A DNA stretch of 34,568 bases from an uncultured Clostridia bacterium (GTDB lineage Bacteria; Bacillota; Clostridia; TANB77; CAG-508). Numbering within the stretch: position 1 is the stretch's first letter; each line of letters opens with the position of its first letter. A model generated the notes under the pieces. It did not search any database and was not told the DNA's origin. It saw only the letters and a list, made by a program, of their open reading frames with translations. Below are positions 1 to 7,425 of the stretch, one piece after another. The stretch covers positions 1-34,568 of the forward strand of contig CALXUC010000016.1 in NCBI GenBank assembly GCA_944391575.1, in the 5' to 3' direction. Both the position numbers and the translations under genes were made by a program.

Positions 1-2
1 AA

Positions 3-497
3 TATCTTATGCTTACTCATAAAACACAAGCAAGAGATAAAAGAGTTGTTACACAAGCAGTTAATTCTATTATTCCTGAAGATAAGTTAGATGTTTTTTT
101 AGAAATGATGGACAATATGTCTGATACAACAATTACTAACTATATAAGACAAATTGGAAGTTATAAATTACCAAGTGATATAGATACTCCAAATACAGAA
201 GTTTACTACTATTATGGTACTAAAATAAACGAATTGTTGGCAAAGAAAACAGCAGAATATATTAGGAACAATTATCCTAACTCTAAAATAAAATGCTTTC
301 AAGGTAAAGGACATTGTGAAGATTCTCTACTTAATCCATCTGTTATGATAGCAGAATTAGATACAGTATTAGGAATGAGGAAAACTCATAATATACCTAC
401 TAATTATTCGCAAACTTTAAATAGGACAAAAGTAGATGGAGTTCAAGAAACAAATGGAGAGAGTATAGGAACAAAGAAAGATGAACTAGAAAGATAA
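3..497 (+). CDS. Alpha/beta hydrolase, C-terminal part (cut by window edge)
   Basis: The frame is open to the left edge of the window, so the ATG at 9 is probably internal and the N-terminus lies outside. What remains looks like the end of an alpha/beta-hydrolase fold: a strand followed by YYYGTKINELLAKKTAEYI, then a strand and GKGHCEDSLLNP, where the His of GKGHCE is in the place of the catalytic His of the Ser-Asp-His triad. The nucleophile elbow is not in the window, so catalysis cannot be judged. The last 35 residues are a hydrophilic tail. A strong hairpin terminator follows. The fold is inferred from the shape of the C-terminus; the substrate is unknown. Confidence 0.55.
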   Translation, partial: YLMLTHKTQARDKRVVTQAVNSIIPEDKLDVFLEMMDNMSDTTITNYIRQIGSYKLPSDIDTPNTEVYYYYGTKINELLAKKTAEYIRNNYPNSKIKCFQGKGHCEDSLLNPSVMIAELDTVLGMRKTHNIPTNYSQTLNRTKVDGVQETNGESIGTKKDELER

Positions 498-530
498 ATT
501 ACAATTTATAAAAAAACCATAATAAAATTT

Positions 531-570
531 AATAATAGAATACTGTTTATATAGTATTCTATTATTTTTT
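531..570. terminator. Intrinsic terminator, probably bidirectional
   Basis: A perfect 14-bp stem (531-544 with 553-566), an 8-nt loop and a T-run to 570. It lies between the ends of the hydrolase gene (+) and the SUFU gene (-), with A-rich sequence on the left, so it can serve both. Confidence 0.85.
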
Positions 571-596
571 CTAAACTACAAAATTACAAATTATTA

Positions 597-1271
597 TTAT
601 ATATTAATCCCATAATTTCTTCTATAATTATCTATTATTGGTATAATATCTTTATCATTAAATAAATTTAATAAAGTATTAGCATCTGTTTTTTGTTTAT
701 ACTCTAGTTCTTCTCTGTAAAGTGGGAATAATTGATAAAAATTAATTTTTCCTTTTTCTTCCATTTGTAAATTTAATTCTTCGTAATTATTGTTTAAAGC
801 ATTTAATAGCATTATACTACAAAATTTAGTATCATTAGCATAAGGCGTATTTTCTAAATCTGAAGAAATTGTATGCCCATATCCTAACCAAGTATTATGC
901 TGAATTGGTAATCGTGCTAAAATTTTTAATTGCCTTATTGGCCAATAATCTTGTTCTTTTTCTGATTTAATATTCCAAGTTGGTGGCAAATATAGTACTA
1001 ATTCAGCTCTTTCTAGTTCATATTGCTTTAATTTTTTGGGAACATTCATTTTATATGCACCCATACCCATTGTAATTAATTTATAATAATTATTTTTTTC
1101 AGTTGGAGGAATTATAATAATATCTAAATGAATATCAGGTGATACAATTTCATGAAATACTTCTGTATATTCTCCAAATTGTTCCATTATATATTTTTCA
1201 TATAGATCCAATTCCTTTTCTGTATATAAATACATATTCTCTTTTTTCTTAAATTTATCTAATAAGCCCAT
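597..1271 (-). CDS. Suppressor-of-fused (SUFU) domain protein, immunity-like
   Basis: A 224-residue protein that matches the bacterial SUFU-like family. After a short basic N-terminus (GLLDKFKKK) come a strand-rich region with HLDIIIIPPT, YYKLITMGMGAYKM, ERAELVLYLPP and WPIRQLKILARLP, and a C-terminal helical half with FYQLFPLYREELEYK. In bacteria this family often acts as an immunity protein in polymorphic-toxin gene arrays; that role is inferred, as no toxin gene is visible here. The start ATG is preceded by AAAGGAGA at good spacing. A near-copy of its 3' end lies at 3731-3771, so a relative was once present nearby. Confidence 0.8.
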   Translation of the reverse strand: MGLLDKFKKKENMYLYTEKELDLYEKYIMEQFGEYTEVFHEIVSPDIHLDIIIIPPTEKNNYYKLITMGMGAYKMNVPKKLKQYELERAELVLYLPPTWNIKSEKEQDYWPIRQLKILARLPIQHNTWLGYGHTISSDLENTPYANDTKFCSIMLLNALNNNYEELNLQMEEKGKINFYQLFPLYREELEYKQKTDANTLLNLFNDKDIIPIIDNYRRNYGINI

Positions 1272-1355
1272 AATTAATCTCCTTTCAAATTACTATTATA
1301 ATAGCATAAACTAAAAGAATTATCAATATATAAAAAGTAAATCTTAAAGGAATGA

Positions 1356-1495
1356 TTACAATTCAGCAGGCATTTAAATAAAAGCTTGATATATAGCTAT
1401 TTGCAAGTCAAGACCCGGATTGTTATACCCTAGCTATGTTTTGACTAAAAAATAGCTATATATCAAGCTTTTAGCAAGTAAATCTTGAATTGTAA
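1356..1495 (+). repeat. Family-1 hairpin repeat, copy 1
   Basis: Dispersed palindromic element with nested stems: outer TTACAATTCA (1356-1365 with 1486-1495), a perfect 23-bp arm (1380-1402 with 1450-1472) containing TGATATATAGCTATTT, and an inner stem AGTCAAGAC/GTTTTGACT with one G-T pair. The apex holds the conserved asymmetric core CCGGATTGT-NNN-CCCTAGCTATG. Three more copies lie at 22374-22463, 27551-27690 and 31823-31971. This copy is between the divergent SUFU and acetyltransferase genes. No ORF is inside it. Confidence 0.85.
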
Positions 1496-1555
1496 CAAAA
1501 AATGATTATAAATATAGGTTGAAGATTGGATTTAGCAAAAGAAAATCCTTTAAGT

Positions 1556-1590
1556 AAGTACTTTACAAAGTACTTATATCATAGTATAAT
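1556..1590 (+). promoter_or_regulatory. Promoter with overlapping palindromic operator
   Basis: TTTACA (1562-1567), a 17-bp spacer and TATAAT (1585-1590). A perfect 9-bp inverted repeat AAGTACTTT-AC-AAAGTACTT (1556-1575) covers the -35 box, as expected for a repressor site. It would read towards the acetyltransferase at 1757. A second weaker promoter candidate is TTGACA (1709-1714) with TAATAA (1732-1737). Confidence 0.6.
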
Positions 1591-1608
1591 GCTGTTGTAA
1601 ATATTTAT

Positions 1609-1734
1609 ATGAGGAATTTAAAAACGAGAAAAAATATTAAAGATAATGAAGCAATATTTCCAATGTCTGTATTAATGATAGCAACGAAAAAATATTTGAA
1701 CTTTGTTCTTGACACAAATTACAAGTTAAATTAA
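1609..1734 (+). CDS. Possible 41-residue peptide, doubtful
   Basis: An ATG ORF (MRNLKTRKNIKDNEAIFPMS onwards) lies between the promoter at 1562-1590 and the acetyltransferase gene. There is no clear ribosome binding site. The segment AIFPMSVLMIAT faintly recalls the start of MerR/GlnR-type regulators (FPIGIVMELT), so it could be a remnant of one, but the resemblance is too short to rely on. Confidence 0.2.
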   Translation: MRNLKTRKNIKDNEAIFPMSVLMIATKKYLNFVLDTNYKLN

Positions 1735-1756
1735 TAAGTTAAATAGGAGAATAACA

Positions 1757-2269
1757 ATGTTAGAAATAAGAAAAGAAAATGAAAATGATTACGCTGAAGT
1801 ATATAGTGTGATTAAAATGGCATTTATGACAGCAGAGCATAGTGCCGGGAATGAACAAGATTTAGTAGTAAATTTAAGAAAAAGCAGAAATTTTATTCCA
1901 GAACTATCTTTAGTAGCAATACAAGATAATAAAATAGTAGGTTATATATTATTTACAAAAATAAGAATAGGAGAATATGAAGAATTAGCATTAGCACCAC
2001 TTGGAATACTTCCAAAATATCAAAATCAAGGTATAGGGAAAAAATTAATAGAAGAAGGTCATCAAATAGCAAAAAAATTAGGTTACCATTATTCTATAGT
2101 TTTGGGAAGTCAAAATTATTATTCAAAAGTAGGTTATGTACCAGCAAGTCAGTATGGAATAAAAGCACCATTTGAAGTACCAAATGAAAATTATATGGCA
2201 ATAAAATTAAATGATACAGATGTAGAAATAACTGGTATAGTAAAATATGCAAAAGAATTTGGAATATAA
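1757..2269 (+). CDS. GNAT family N-acetyltransferase
   Basis: A 170-residue acetyltransferase of the GNAT fold, most like the YhbS-type group (COG3153). Motif A is visible as LAPLGILPKYQNQGIGKKLI, with Q-x-x-G-x-G for the acetyl-CoA pyrophosphate, followed by an alpha-helix and the strand YSIVLGSQNYYSKVGYVPA typical of motif B. The start has AGGAG seven nucleotides upstream. Family transfer of acetyl from acetyl-CoA to an amine is established; the acceptor cannot be told from sequence. It stands alone behind an operator-bearing promoter. Confidence 0.85.
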   Translation: MLEIRKENENDYAEVYSVIKMAFMTAEHSAGNEQDLVVNLRKSRNFIPELSLVAIQDNKIVGYILFTKIRIGEYEELALAPLGILPKYQNQGIGKKLIEEGHQIAKKLGYHYSIVLGSQNYYSKVGYVPASQYGIKAPFEVPNENYMAIKLNDTDVEITGIVKYAKEFGI

Positions 2270-2275
2270 TATTAA

Positions 2276-2452
2276 ATTACAATTACGAAATTATTAGAGA
2301 AAATACTAATTAATAATTTCGGAAATGAGGAGTTTTCTATAAATAAAGCAATAGGTTGGGATTTAAAAGATTATTCAAGAACCAATCCTGAATGGATAAA
2401 GAATTTTATAAATATATATGAGGGAAAGATGGATAAATTAAGTATAAAATAA
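2276..2452 (+). pseudogene. 3' remnant of AlkD-like DNA alkylation repair gene
   Basis: This reading frame has no start codon and opens after a stop, but encodes a clear C-terminal end of a DNA alkylation repair protein of the AlkD/HEAT-like family: FSINKAIGWDLKDYSRTNPE, then a final helix ending KLSIK. Intact members carry IGWALREYSKTNPE at the same place. About 57 residues remain of roughly 220, so the gene lost its 5' three quarters. It sits directly behind the acetyltransferase stop. Confidence 0.75.
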
Positions 2453-2490
2453 GTGAGTAAGTATATCTAATATAGTTTTAGGGAGGAAAT

Positions 2491-2892
2491 ATGATTAAAT
2501 CAAATATAAAAAAAGAATTTAATTATGATAAAAATAAATTATGGGATATTGTTACAGATAATTCGAATTATAAATGGCGAAGTGATTTATCTAAAATAGA
2601 AATTATAGATGATACACATTTTGTCGAATATACCAAAAATAACTTTCCTACTTATTTTACAATCACATCAAAAATAAAATTAAAAGAATATAAATTTGAT
2701 TTGGAAAATGACAATCTAAAAGGAAAATGGATAGGCCTTTTTAAAGAACTTCCAAATGGTAATATAGAATTAGATTTTACAGAAGAAATAGAAGTAAATA
2801 ACTTTATTATGAAATTGTTAGCAAAATCATATTTAAAAAGCCAACAAAAAAGATATATGAGAGATTTAGAAAAAGAGTTAAATAAGCAATAG
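2491..2892 (+). CDS. SRPBCC (START/Bet v1-like) family protein
   Basis: A 133-residue single-domain protein. It begins with the family pattern of a strand IKSNIKKEFNYDKNKLWDIVTD, continues through strands containing HFVEYTKNNFPTYFTIT and GKWIGLFKELPNGNIELDFTEEIE, and ends in the long C-terminal helix KSYLKSQQKRYMRDLEKELN. Such helix-grip proteins bind hydrophobic ligands; no ligand is evident. AGGGAGGAAAT lies just before the ATG. The neighbours on both sides are gene stumps, so this is one of the few intact genes in the stretch. Confidence 0.75.
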   Translation: MIKSNIKKEFNYDKNKLWDIVTDNSNYKWRSDLSKIEIIDDTHFVEYTKNNFPTYFTITSKIKLKEYKFDLENDNLKGKWIGLFKELPNGNIELDFTEEIEVNNFIMKLLAKSYLKSQQKRYMRDLEKELNKQ

Positions 2893-2907
2893 GAAGGTAT
2901 AAAATTT

Positions 2908-3018
2908 ATGAAATATAATAATAAATCAGAATTGATAGAAACAATTAAAAGTAATGCAAATTTATTCATAAAAGAATACTCTGATATAGAAGAAACATCT
3001 ATGAATAAGATTGTTTGA
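2908..3018 (+). pseudogene. 5' remnant of DfsB/ClbS-like (DUF1706) gene
   Basis: An ATG with GGAAGG upstream starts MKYNNKSELIETIKSNANLF, which matches the N-terminal helix of the DfsB/ClbS four-helix-bundle family (normally about 170 residues). The frame stops after 36 residues at IVTGA-type sequence (IV then TGA), before the second helix. The following ORF at 3011 is in another frame and does not look like the missing part, so this is a truncated stump. Confidence 0.55.
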
Positions 3019-3238
3019 AGTAAAAGATAAAAAGTTATATGATATTCAAGATAATATTTTTAAAGGTAATAAGATTTTTGTTGGTATTGAGTTAAATACA
3101 TCATATATTTTCCTTGAAGGAAGTAGTTATTTATATGATGTTTTAATTGCATTTACAGGCTTAGATGATAAAGATATAACTAATTATTTTTTAGTAGCAC
3201 AATATATAAAATGTAAAGAAAATTTTAATGATACTTAG
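3011..3238 (+). CDS. Unrecognised 75-residue ORF, possibly a remnant
   Basis: Starts at a TTG without a good ribosome binding site and overlaps the stop of the DfsB-like stump. Its sequence alternates predicted strands (KIFVGIELNTSYIFLEGSS) and helices and ends KCKENFNDT. I do not recognise it. Given the stumps around it, it may be the 3' part of a gene whose beginning was deleted. Confidence 0.4.
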   Translation: MFEVKDKKLYDIQDNIFKGNKIFVGIELNTSYIFLEGSSYLYDVLIAFTGLDDKDITNYFLVAQYIKCKENFNDT

Positions 3239-3370
3239 CGAGAAATTACAGTTTTTAAAGTTAAACTTTAAGTATTTTTTAAAATTAAGCCTAGGGTATG
3301 TGGTGATTTTATAATAATTTTGATAGATTTAGTAATAAAGAAGGAATAGTTGTTGAAAGAGAGAATATAA

Positions 3371-3730
3371 ATGAAATTAAAAAAAGAATATATTTTCATA
3401 ATTATAAATTATGCAATATTTAGTATGTGTTGGATATTATTTAAAAGTGGTATAATATTAAAAGATAATTCCATATTAGAAATTATAGGTTTAGTAAATT
3501 TATTAATCCATACAATACTTATACTTGGAGGAGAGGGAATCATTTATTGTATTTTTTCATCAAAAAATGATTTTAAATTAGCTTTAAAAGTTTTAGTAAT
3601 TTCATTATTTATAAATTTTTGTATAAGTATATTAACTAATGTAAATGATATTATTATATATTTATCTATAAATCAAATAGTTGGCTTTGTTATAGGAGGA
3701 ATATATAATAAAATAAAACATAGAAAATAA
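3371..3730 (+). CDS. Small four-helix membrane protein, unknown
   Basis: A 119-residue protein with four hydrophobic segments at roughly 8-27, 36-62, 70-88 and 92-110, and short charged loops (SSKNDFK; the C-terminus NKIKHRK is basic and so probably cytoplasmic). GAAAGAGAG lies ahead of the ATG. No transporter or enzyme motif is visible. The gap before it (3239-3370) contains no gene I can support. Confidence 0.6.
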   Translation: MKLKKEYIFIIINYAIFSMCWILFKSGIILKDNSILEIIGLVNLLIHTILILGGEGIIYCIFSSKNDFKLALKVLVISLFINFCISILTNVNDIIIYLSINQIVGFVIGGIYNKIKHRK

Positions 3731-3771
3731 ATTATAAATTATTATATACTAATCCCATAATTTTTCTATAA
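3731..3771 (-). repeat. Remnant copy of the SUFU gene 3' end
   Basis: About 41 bp nearly identical to 583-626, the downstream flank and last codons of the SUFU gene. On the minus strand it still encodes KNYGISI and a stop, against RNYGINI in the intact gene, but a TAG lies just upstream. It indicates a lost second SUFU-type gene. Confidence 0.65.
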
Positions 3772-3772
3772 A

Positions 3773-3983
3773 TTAATCAAGTATTTTCCAATTTAATCCA
3801 TTATCCTCACTATAAAACTCGTAATAAATATTTCTAGGATTTTTTAATTCATATACTTTTAACTTTAAAATTTCATCTTCATAATATGGAAGGCCTTCTA
3901 CAAATAAATTTTCTTCATTTATTTTGTTAGAGTGAATAAAATTAGCTAATGTTATTTCTGCTGACGGAAGTAGTTCTTTATGT
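3773..3983 (-). pseudogene. Unrecognised C-terminal gene fragment
   Basis: A minus-strand frame without a start codon encodes about 70 residues that look like real protein, including EITLANFIHSNKINEENLFV and YYEFYSEDNGLNWKILD before a stop. Upstream it runs into the end of the flavodoxin gene in another frame. It lies directly before the SUFU-tail repeat. I cannot name the family; it reads as the end of a gene that lost its beginning. Confidence 0.45.
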
Positions 3984-4034
3984 GATGAGCTAATTGCAAT
4001 TACTAGATTAGTAATTGCATTTTGTTAGCTCATC
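3984..4034. repeat. Long hairpin over the flavodoxin stop codon
   Basis: GATGAGCTAA (3984-3993) pairs with TTAGCTCATC (4025-4034), and TGCAATTACTA pairs with TAGTAATTGCA inside it. The flavodoxin stop lies in the small loop. There is no T-run, so this is not a standard terminator. Confidence 0.6.
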
Positions 4035-4550
4035 TGTGATACTATCTAAACTAGAAAAATCGATAAAATCAACCTTTTTACCATAAGTATCTATCATTGC
4101 TTTATCTTCTGCAGTTTTCTTTTCATCAGGTAAATTTTTAGCATGTTTATAAACTAAATTCATCATAGTTTTGTGAATAAAACTTAAATTTGAATAATCT
4201 ATGCCACCTCGTAAATGAAATATTTTTATTTGTTTAAAAAGCTCTTCAGAAATTTGTCCTTTTATACTATTTCTAATATTATTAATATTTTCTTCATCTG
4301 TTGGATCTGCAAGTCCTATTGTTGCTAATATAATTTTTTTATCAGTTATATTATTAATTTTTTTCAATGTTTTAGACATTCCTAATACCCCACCTGCATA
4401 TAAAGCTCCTAAATAAATAATTGTATCGTAATTATTTATATCTTTTACATCATTAAAAGAAATTGCTTGTATATTTGTTTTTTTAGATAATTCTTTCGCA
4501 TACATTTCAGTAGTTCCATATTGAGAACCATATATTATAATACTTTTCAT
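4008..4550 (-). CDS. Flavodoxin domain protein (HemG/flavodoxin_5-like)
   Basis: A 180-residue flavodoxin-fold protein. The FMN phosphate loop is at the very start (IIYGSQYGTTEMYAKEL, residues 4-20), followed by YDTIIYLGALYAGGVLG and the strand KKIILATIGLADP. The C-terminal part (ELFKQIKIFHLRGGIDYSNL, then MMNLVYKHAKNLPDEKKTAED) matches the menaquinone-dependent protoporphyrinogen-oxidase-like group (flavodoxin_5). It probably carries electrons with FMN in the cytoplasm; no haem genes are near, so the partner is unknown. The start is supported by TAGAGG. Its own promoter is at 4585-4613. Confidence 0.8.
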   Translation of the reverse strand: MKSIIIYGSQYGTTEMYAKELSKKTNIQAISFNDVKDINNYDTIIYLGALYAGGVLGMSKTLKKINNITDKKIILATIGLADPTDEENINNIRNSIKGQISEELFKQIKIFHLRGGIDYSNLSFIHKTMMNLVYKHAKNLPDEKKTAEDKAMIDTYGKKVDFIDFSSLDSITDELTKCNY

Positions 4551-4584
4551 AAAATACCTCTATAAAAATTATTTCAGTGTGTTA

Positions 4585-4613
4585 ATTATATCATAAGAAT
4601 ATAAAAAAGTTAA
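4585..4613 (-). promoter_or_regulatory. Promoter of the flavodoxin gene
   Basis: On the minus strand: TTAACT (4608-4613), 17-bp spacer, TATAAT (4585-4590), about 35 bp before the start codon. Confidence 0.65.
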
Positions 4614-4623
4614 GTAATTGTAG

Positions 4624-4652
4624 TTGATAATTTTTAAATACCATGTTATTAT
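4624..4652 (+). promoter_or_regulatory. Promoter of the 4687 gene
   Basis: TTGATA (4624-4629), 17-bp spacer, TATTAT (4647-4652), followed by GTGAGG before the TTG start. Confidence 0.55.
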
Positions 4653-4686
4653 AATAATATAATAAATTAAGTGTGAGGTAAGTATT

Positions 4687-5364
4687 TTGAAAATAATTAA
4701 AGATATTCGTATATATAAAAGTGATGTTGAAAATATTGAAGGTTCATGGCCAAGAAGCTTTTCTGGAAGAAAATTGAATGCAATTATAATGAGAATAGTT
4801 ATGAAGCTTAGAGAAAATAAATTTTCATTTGGCGAATTTGATCATTTATATATTAATTTTACAACTTGTATGGTAGATGGAGGAATTGCATTAGCGAAAA
4901 GAAGTATAGATAGATATCACCCATGGTATAGATATTATGATGTAAATGTAAGCGAAACTCTTTTTTCAAAACTAGAAATGCCTGAAAGTAGTTTAGAAAT
5001 TATAAAACTAATAGAAAGAGTTTTAATAGAAAAATTTTCTACTAAAAATTTTAATGAAACTCTTATTCATTCATGCTTTGCAGAAGCACTAGAACAAGGA
5101 GAAGATATGTTAATGAAGTTTAAAGAAAAAGTAACATCTAAACGTAAAGCAATTATATATTTAAGATATTTAGATAATGGTCAATTTTTTCCACTTTTAA
5201 GAGTATTAGATATAGATAATAATATACTTTTTGAAACCGATATGCCTAAAATGGAAGAATTAATTTATTTAGGTGATATTCAAGTAAGTTCTAAAAAAGT
5301 GACTGTAAAACCCAGAAAAAATTCATTTACTACGTCAATACAGCCACTATCTTTTGAGTATTAA
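4687..5364 (+). CDS. Conserved-looking hypothetical protein, 225 aa
   Basis: Begins at a TTG with GTGAGG about eight nucleotides upstream; no better start is in frame. Soluble, mixed alpha/beta, without signal peptide or membrane segment. Features that stand out are SWPRSFSGRKLNAIIMR, DHLYINFTTCMVDGGIALAK and the late strands YLRYLDNGQFFPLLRVLDID. I do not recognise the family. Its size, solitary promoter and proximity to a SUFU gene would fit an immunity-type protein, but that is only context. Confidence 0.55.
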   Translation: MKIIKDIRIYKSDVENIEGSWPRSFSGRKLNAIIMRIVMKLRENKFSFGEFDHLYINFTTCMVDGGIALAKRSIDRYHPWYRYYDVNVSETLFSKLEMPESSLEIIKLIERVLIEKFSTKNFNETLIHSCFAEALEQGEDMLMKFKEKVTSKRKAIIYLRYLDNGQFFPLLRVLDIDNNILFETDMPKMEELIYLGDIQVSSKKVTVKPRKNSFTTSIQPLSFEY

Positions 5365-5417
5365 TAGTTATGCGATTTTTAAAAGTGTATTCCAATAATA
5401 TTTTATAATAAAATAAA

Positions 5418-5450
5418 AACTTGAATATTTCAACTATTCAAGTTTAATGT
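5418..5450. terminator. Intrinsic terminator, probably bidirectional
   Basis: AACTTGAATA (5418-5427) pairs with TATTCAAGTT (5435-5444) around a 7-nt loop. T-rich sequence follows on the right and an A-run precedes on the left, so it can serve the 4687 gene and the leftward genes. Confidence 0.65.
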
Positions 5451-5571
5451 TTTTATAATTGCTATTGTAAAATCTCTTTTCATAAATAAAATTTCCTTTT
5501 TTAAAATTTATAATTACTTTCCATATAATATATTCTTTTTCATTTGTTTCTTTATCAAAATTTCGTATCAT
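5434..5571 (-). CDS. Possible 45-residue ORF across a decayed repeat
   Basis: A minus-strand ATG with GGAAGG at 7-8 nt starts MIRNFDKETNEKEYIIWKVI; the ORF runs through the stump of the membrane gene in a different frame and stops inside the terminator hairpin. The ribosome site is good, but the sequence is a by-product of a deletion, so it may be accidental. Confidence 0.25.
   Translation of the reverse strand: MIRNFDKETNEKEYIIWKVIINFKKGNFIYEKRFYNSNYKNIKLE
5443..5496 (-). pseudogene. 5' stump of a second copy of the 7628-8470 membrane gene
   Basis: About 50 bp nearly identical to 8424-8478. On the minus strand it encodes MKRDFTIAIIKTL, the exact start of the intact membrane protein, then runs into the terminator. 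This marks the end of a tandem duplication whose second membrane gene was almost wholly deleted. Confidence 0.8.
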
Positions 5572-5595
5572 ATTTCCTTCCGTTTTTATTATTAA

Positions 5596-5831
5596 TTATT
5601 CAAATACAGCTTTATCATAGGATATATTTCCATTGCTATCAATTTTAAAACTTATTTGAAATGCATACATATCTTCAGTAGGGAATACAAAACCATACTC
5701 TCCGTTCACCAAGTTGTCCATATATTCTGCTCCAGTTGACCTCAATGTTTTTAGTATCTCCATTTGCTGAAATCTTTATTGTTTCATCATCAGGAATATC
5801 TGATAATCTTTTCATTTCTTCGTATCTGTAT
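5596..5831 (-). pseudogene. Frameshifted C-terminal tail of the 5832-7346 gene
   Basis: Downstream of the stop at 5832 the coding signal continues in other frames: FGTEVEYRYEEMKRLSDIPD, ending at NIEVNWS, then after a second shift GAEYMDNLVNGEYGFVFPTE to a stop at 5596-5598 (AVFE). So the original protein was about 580 residues, and two small indels, near 5850 and near 5735, have broken it. Confidence 0.7.
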
Positions 5832-7346
5832 TCAACTTCTGTTCCGAATATATCCAGCAGTAGAATTTTCAGTATTTTCTCCTATTACTTGTCCAACACC
5901 AGTATAATTTTCTTTTCTAACTTTTTTTGATAAAAAATATTCATTAGAAAATTCATATTGCAACTCATTAGTATCTTTTACTGTAAAAGATATTCCCTTT
6001 TTAGTAAGCTCATTTAATGAAATTGTAACATTATATGGAGAACTATAAGCATATCTTAATACATCTTCAGGTATTTCTGCATCACTTTTTTCTTTTATAA
6101 TTTCAACTTTTTCAACATTAGCAAGTCGTGGTGGATAAATTTCTAGTGTTGTTCCGTCATAGTAAATCAATACTTCTTGTCCTTGTTTAAATTCAACATT
6201 TTCTGTATTTCCAATTCCACTACCATGTAAACCGCTTGAATTTCCTGTCCCGAAAACTAATAAACTTTTATCATACACTTTTAATACTACAGCTCTAAAA
6301 GTTGCTGATGCATTAGGACTTTCATCTTTAGAATTATAGTATAAATCTTCTATACTTCCCAAAGTAGTACCAGTTGGTCCGATATACATATCTTTAATAT
6401 CATATCCGTTTAATGTCATTTTATTATATTTTAAAATAGTATAATCATTATAAAGATATCCTACACTTCCACCATCAGCAATAGCATCTTTAAATATAAG
6501 TCTATATTTTTCTGCATCTTTCTCTGCTTTATCTAAAATTTCTTCAACAGAAATTTTATTATTTAATAAGGCATCTCTTAAAGTAAATTTTTCATTATCT
6601 ATAATAATATTAACATCACCATTATAAGAATAAATATCATAATCATATTTTGAATTTTCAGTTTTTGATAAAATTAGTTGTCTGCCTTTAGATGAATCTT
6701 TAATAAATTCTAATTCAAAATTATTTTCAGTATTTTCAGGAATTTCAAAATAATTACACAAATAGATTAAATCAGAATTATTATTAGATACCAAATTAAT
6801 TTTGTAAAAAGTTTTAGAATTCTCAATTTTATTCGGAGTGCTATCTACAATAAGTTTGTATTTTTTAGCATCGTACTCATTTGTAATAATTTTTTTATCC
6901 TCATCAGGAAGAGCTTCATTCAACCTATAATCTGCTTTCACAATATATTTATCACCTGTAAATTCTATATCCTTTATAAATGATATTCCATCATCAATAT
7001 TAGCTTCTATAACTCTAATCATATCAGGAGTATTAGAATTAACATTTGCTATAAAATTATCTAACTCATCCTTATGGTAAACAATAAAATCGCCTGTAAT
7101 ATCATTTAATAGTTCTGAATTTATGAATGTATAGTTATAATAATAGTTTGCTATAAAATTTGTTAAGTATAAGTTATTAATATCTAAATCCTCTATAGCA
7201 GTATATTTTTCTGTAAAATTTGTATTACCTTGTTCCACTTTATCTTTATTTGAGGTGCTTTCTAAATATTTAAAAGAAATAATTCCAATAGAAATAATAA
7301 TTATAACAATAGAAACAATTAATAATATTTTTGGTATACTTTTCAT
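5832..7346 (-). CDS. Membrane-anchored extracytoplasmic protein with DUF4362-like domain (C-terminus frameshifted)
   Basis: A 504-residue product with one N-terminal membrane segment (residues 6-26) and an outside body. Residues about 85-135 (DFIVYHKDELDNFIANVNSN, then SFIKDIEF) resemble DUF4362. About 355-420 (TFRAVVLKVYDKSLLVFG, VEFKQGQEVLIYYDGT, EIYPPRLANVEKVEII) resemble the OB-like DUF3221 type domain; a beta-sandwich-like segment follows. The frame then breaks (see 5596-5831). It is a paralogue of 8505-9521, with an almost identical 5' flank and promoter, so the pair arose by tandem duplication. AAAGGATG precedes the ATG. Function unknown; it may be surface sensing or anchoring. Confidence 0.7.
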   Translation of the reverse strand: MKSIPKILLIVSIVIIIISIGIISFKYLESTSNKDKVEQGNTNFTEKYTAIEDLDINNLYLTNFIANYYYNYTFINSELLNDITGDFIVYHKDELDNFIANVNSNTPDMIRVIEANIDDGISFIKDIEFTGDKYIVKADYRLNEALPDEDKKIITNEYDAKKYKLIVDSTPNKIENSKTFYKINLVSNNNSDLIYLCNYFEIPENTENNFELEFIKDSSKGRQLILSKTENSKYDYDIYSYNGDVNIIIDNEKFTLRDALLNNKISVEEILDKAEKDAEKYRLIFKDAIADGGSVGYLYNDYTILKYNKMTLNGYDIKDMYIGPTGTTLGSIEDLYYNSKDESPNASATFRAVVLKVYDKSLLVFGTGNSSGLHGSGIGNTENVEFKQGQEVLIYYDGTTLEIYPPRLANVEKVEIIKEKSDAEIPEDVLRYAYSSPYNVTISLNELTKKGISFTVKDTNELQYEFSNEYFLSKKVRKENYTGVGQVIGENTENSTAGYIRNRS

Positions 7347-7425
7347 AACAATTTCATCCTTTCTTATTTCATCTTAAAAGCATATATAAACTTCTAAAAT
7401 AAAATTTACAAAAATTCACAAAACA

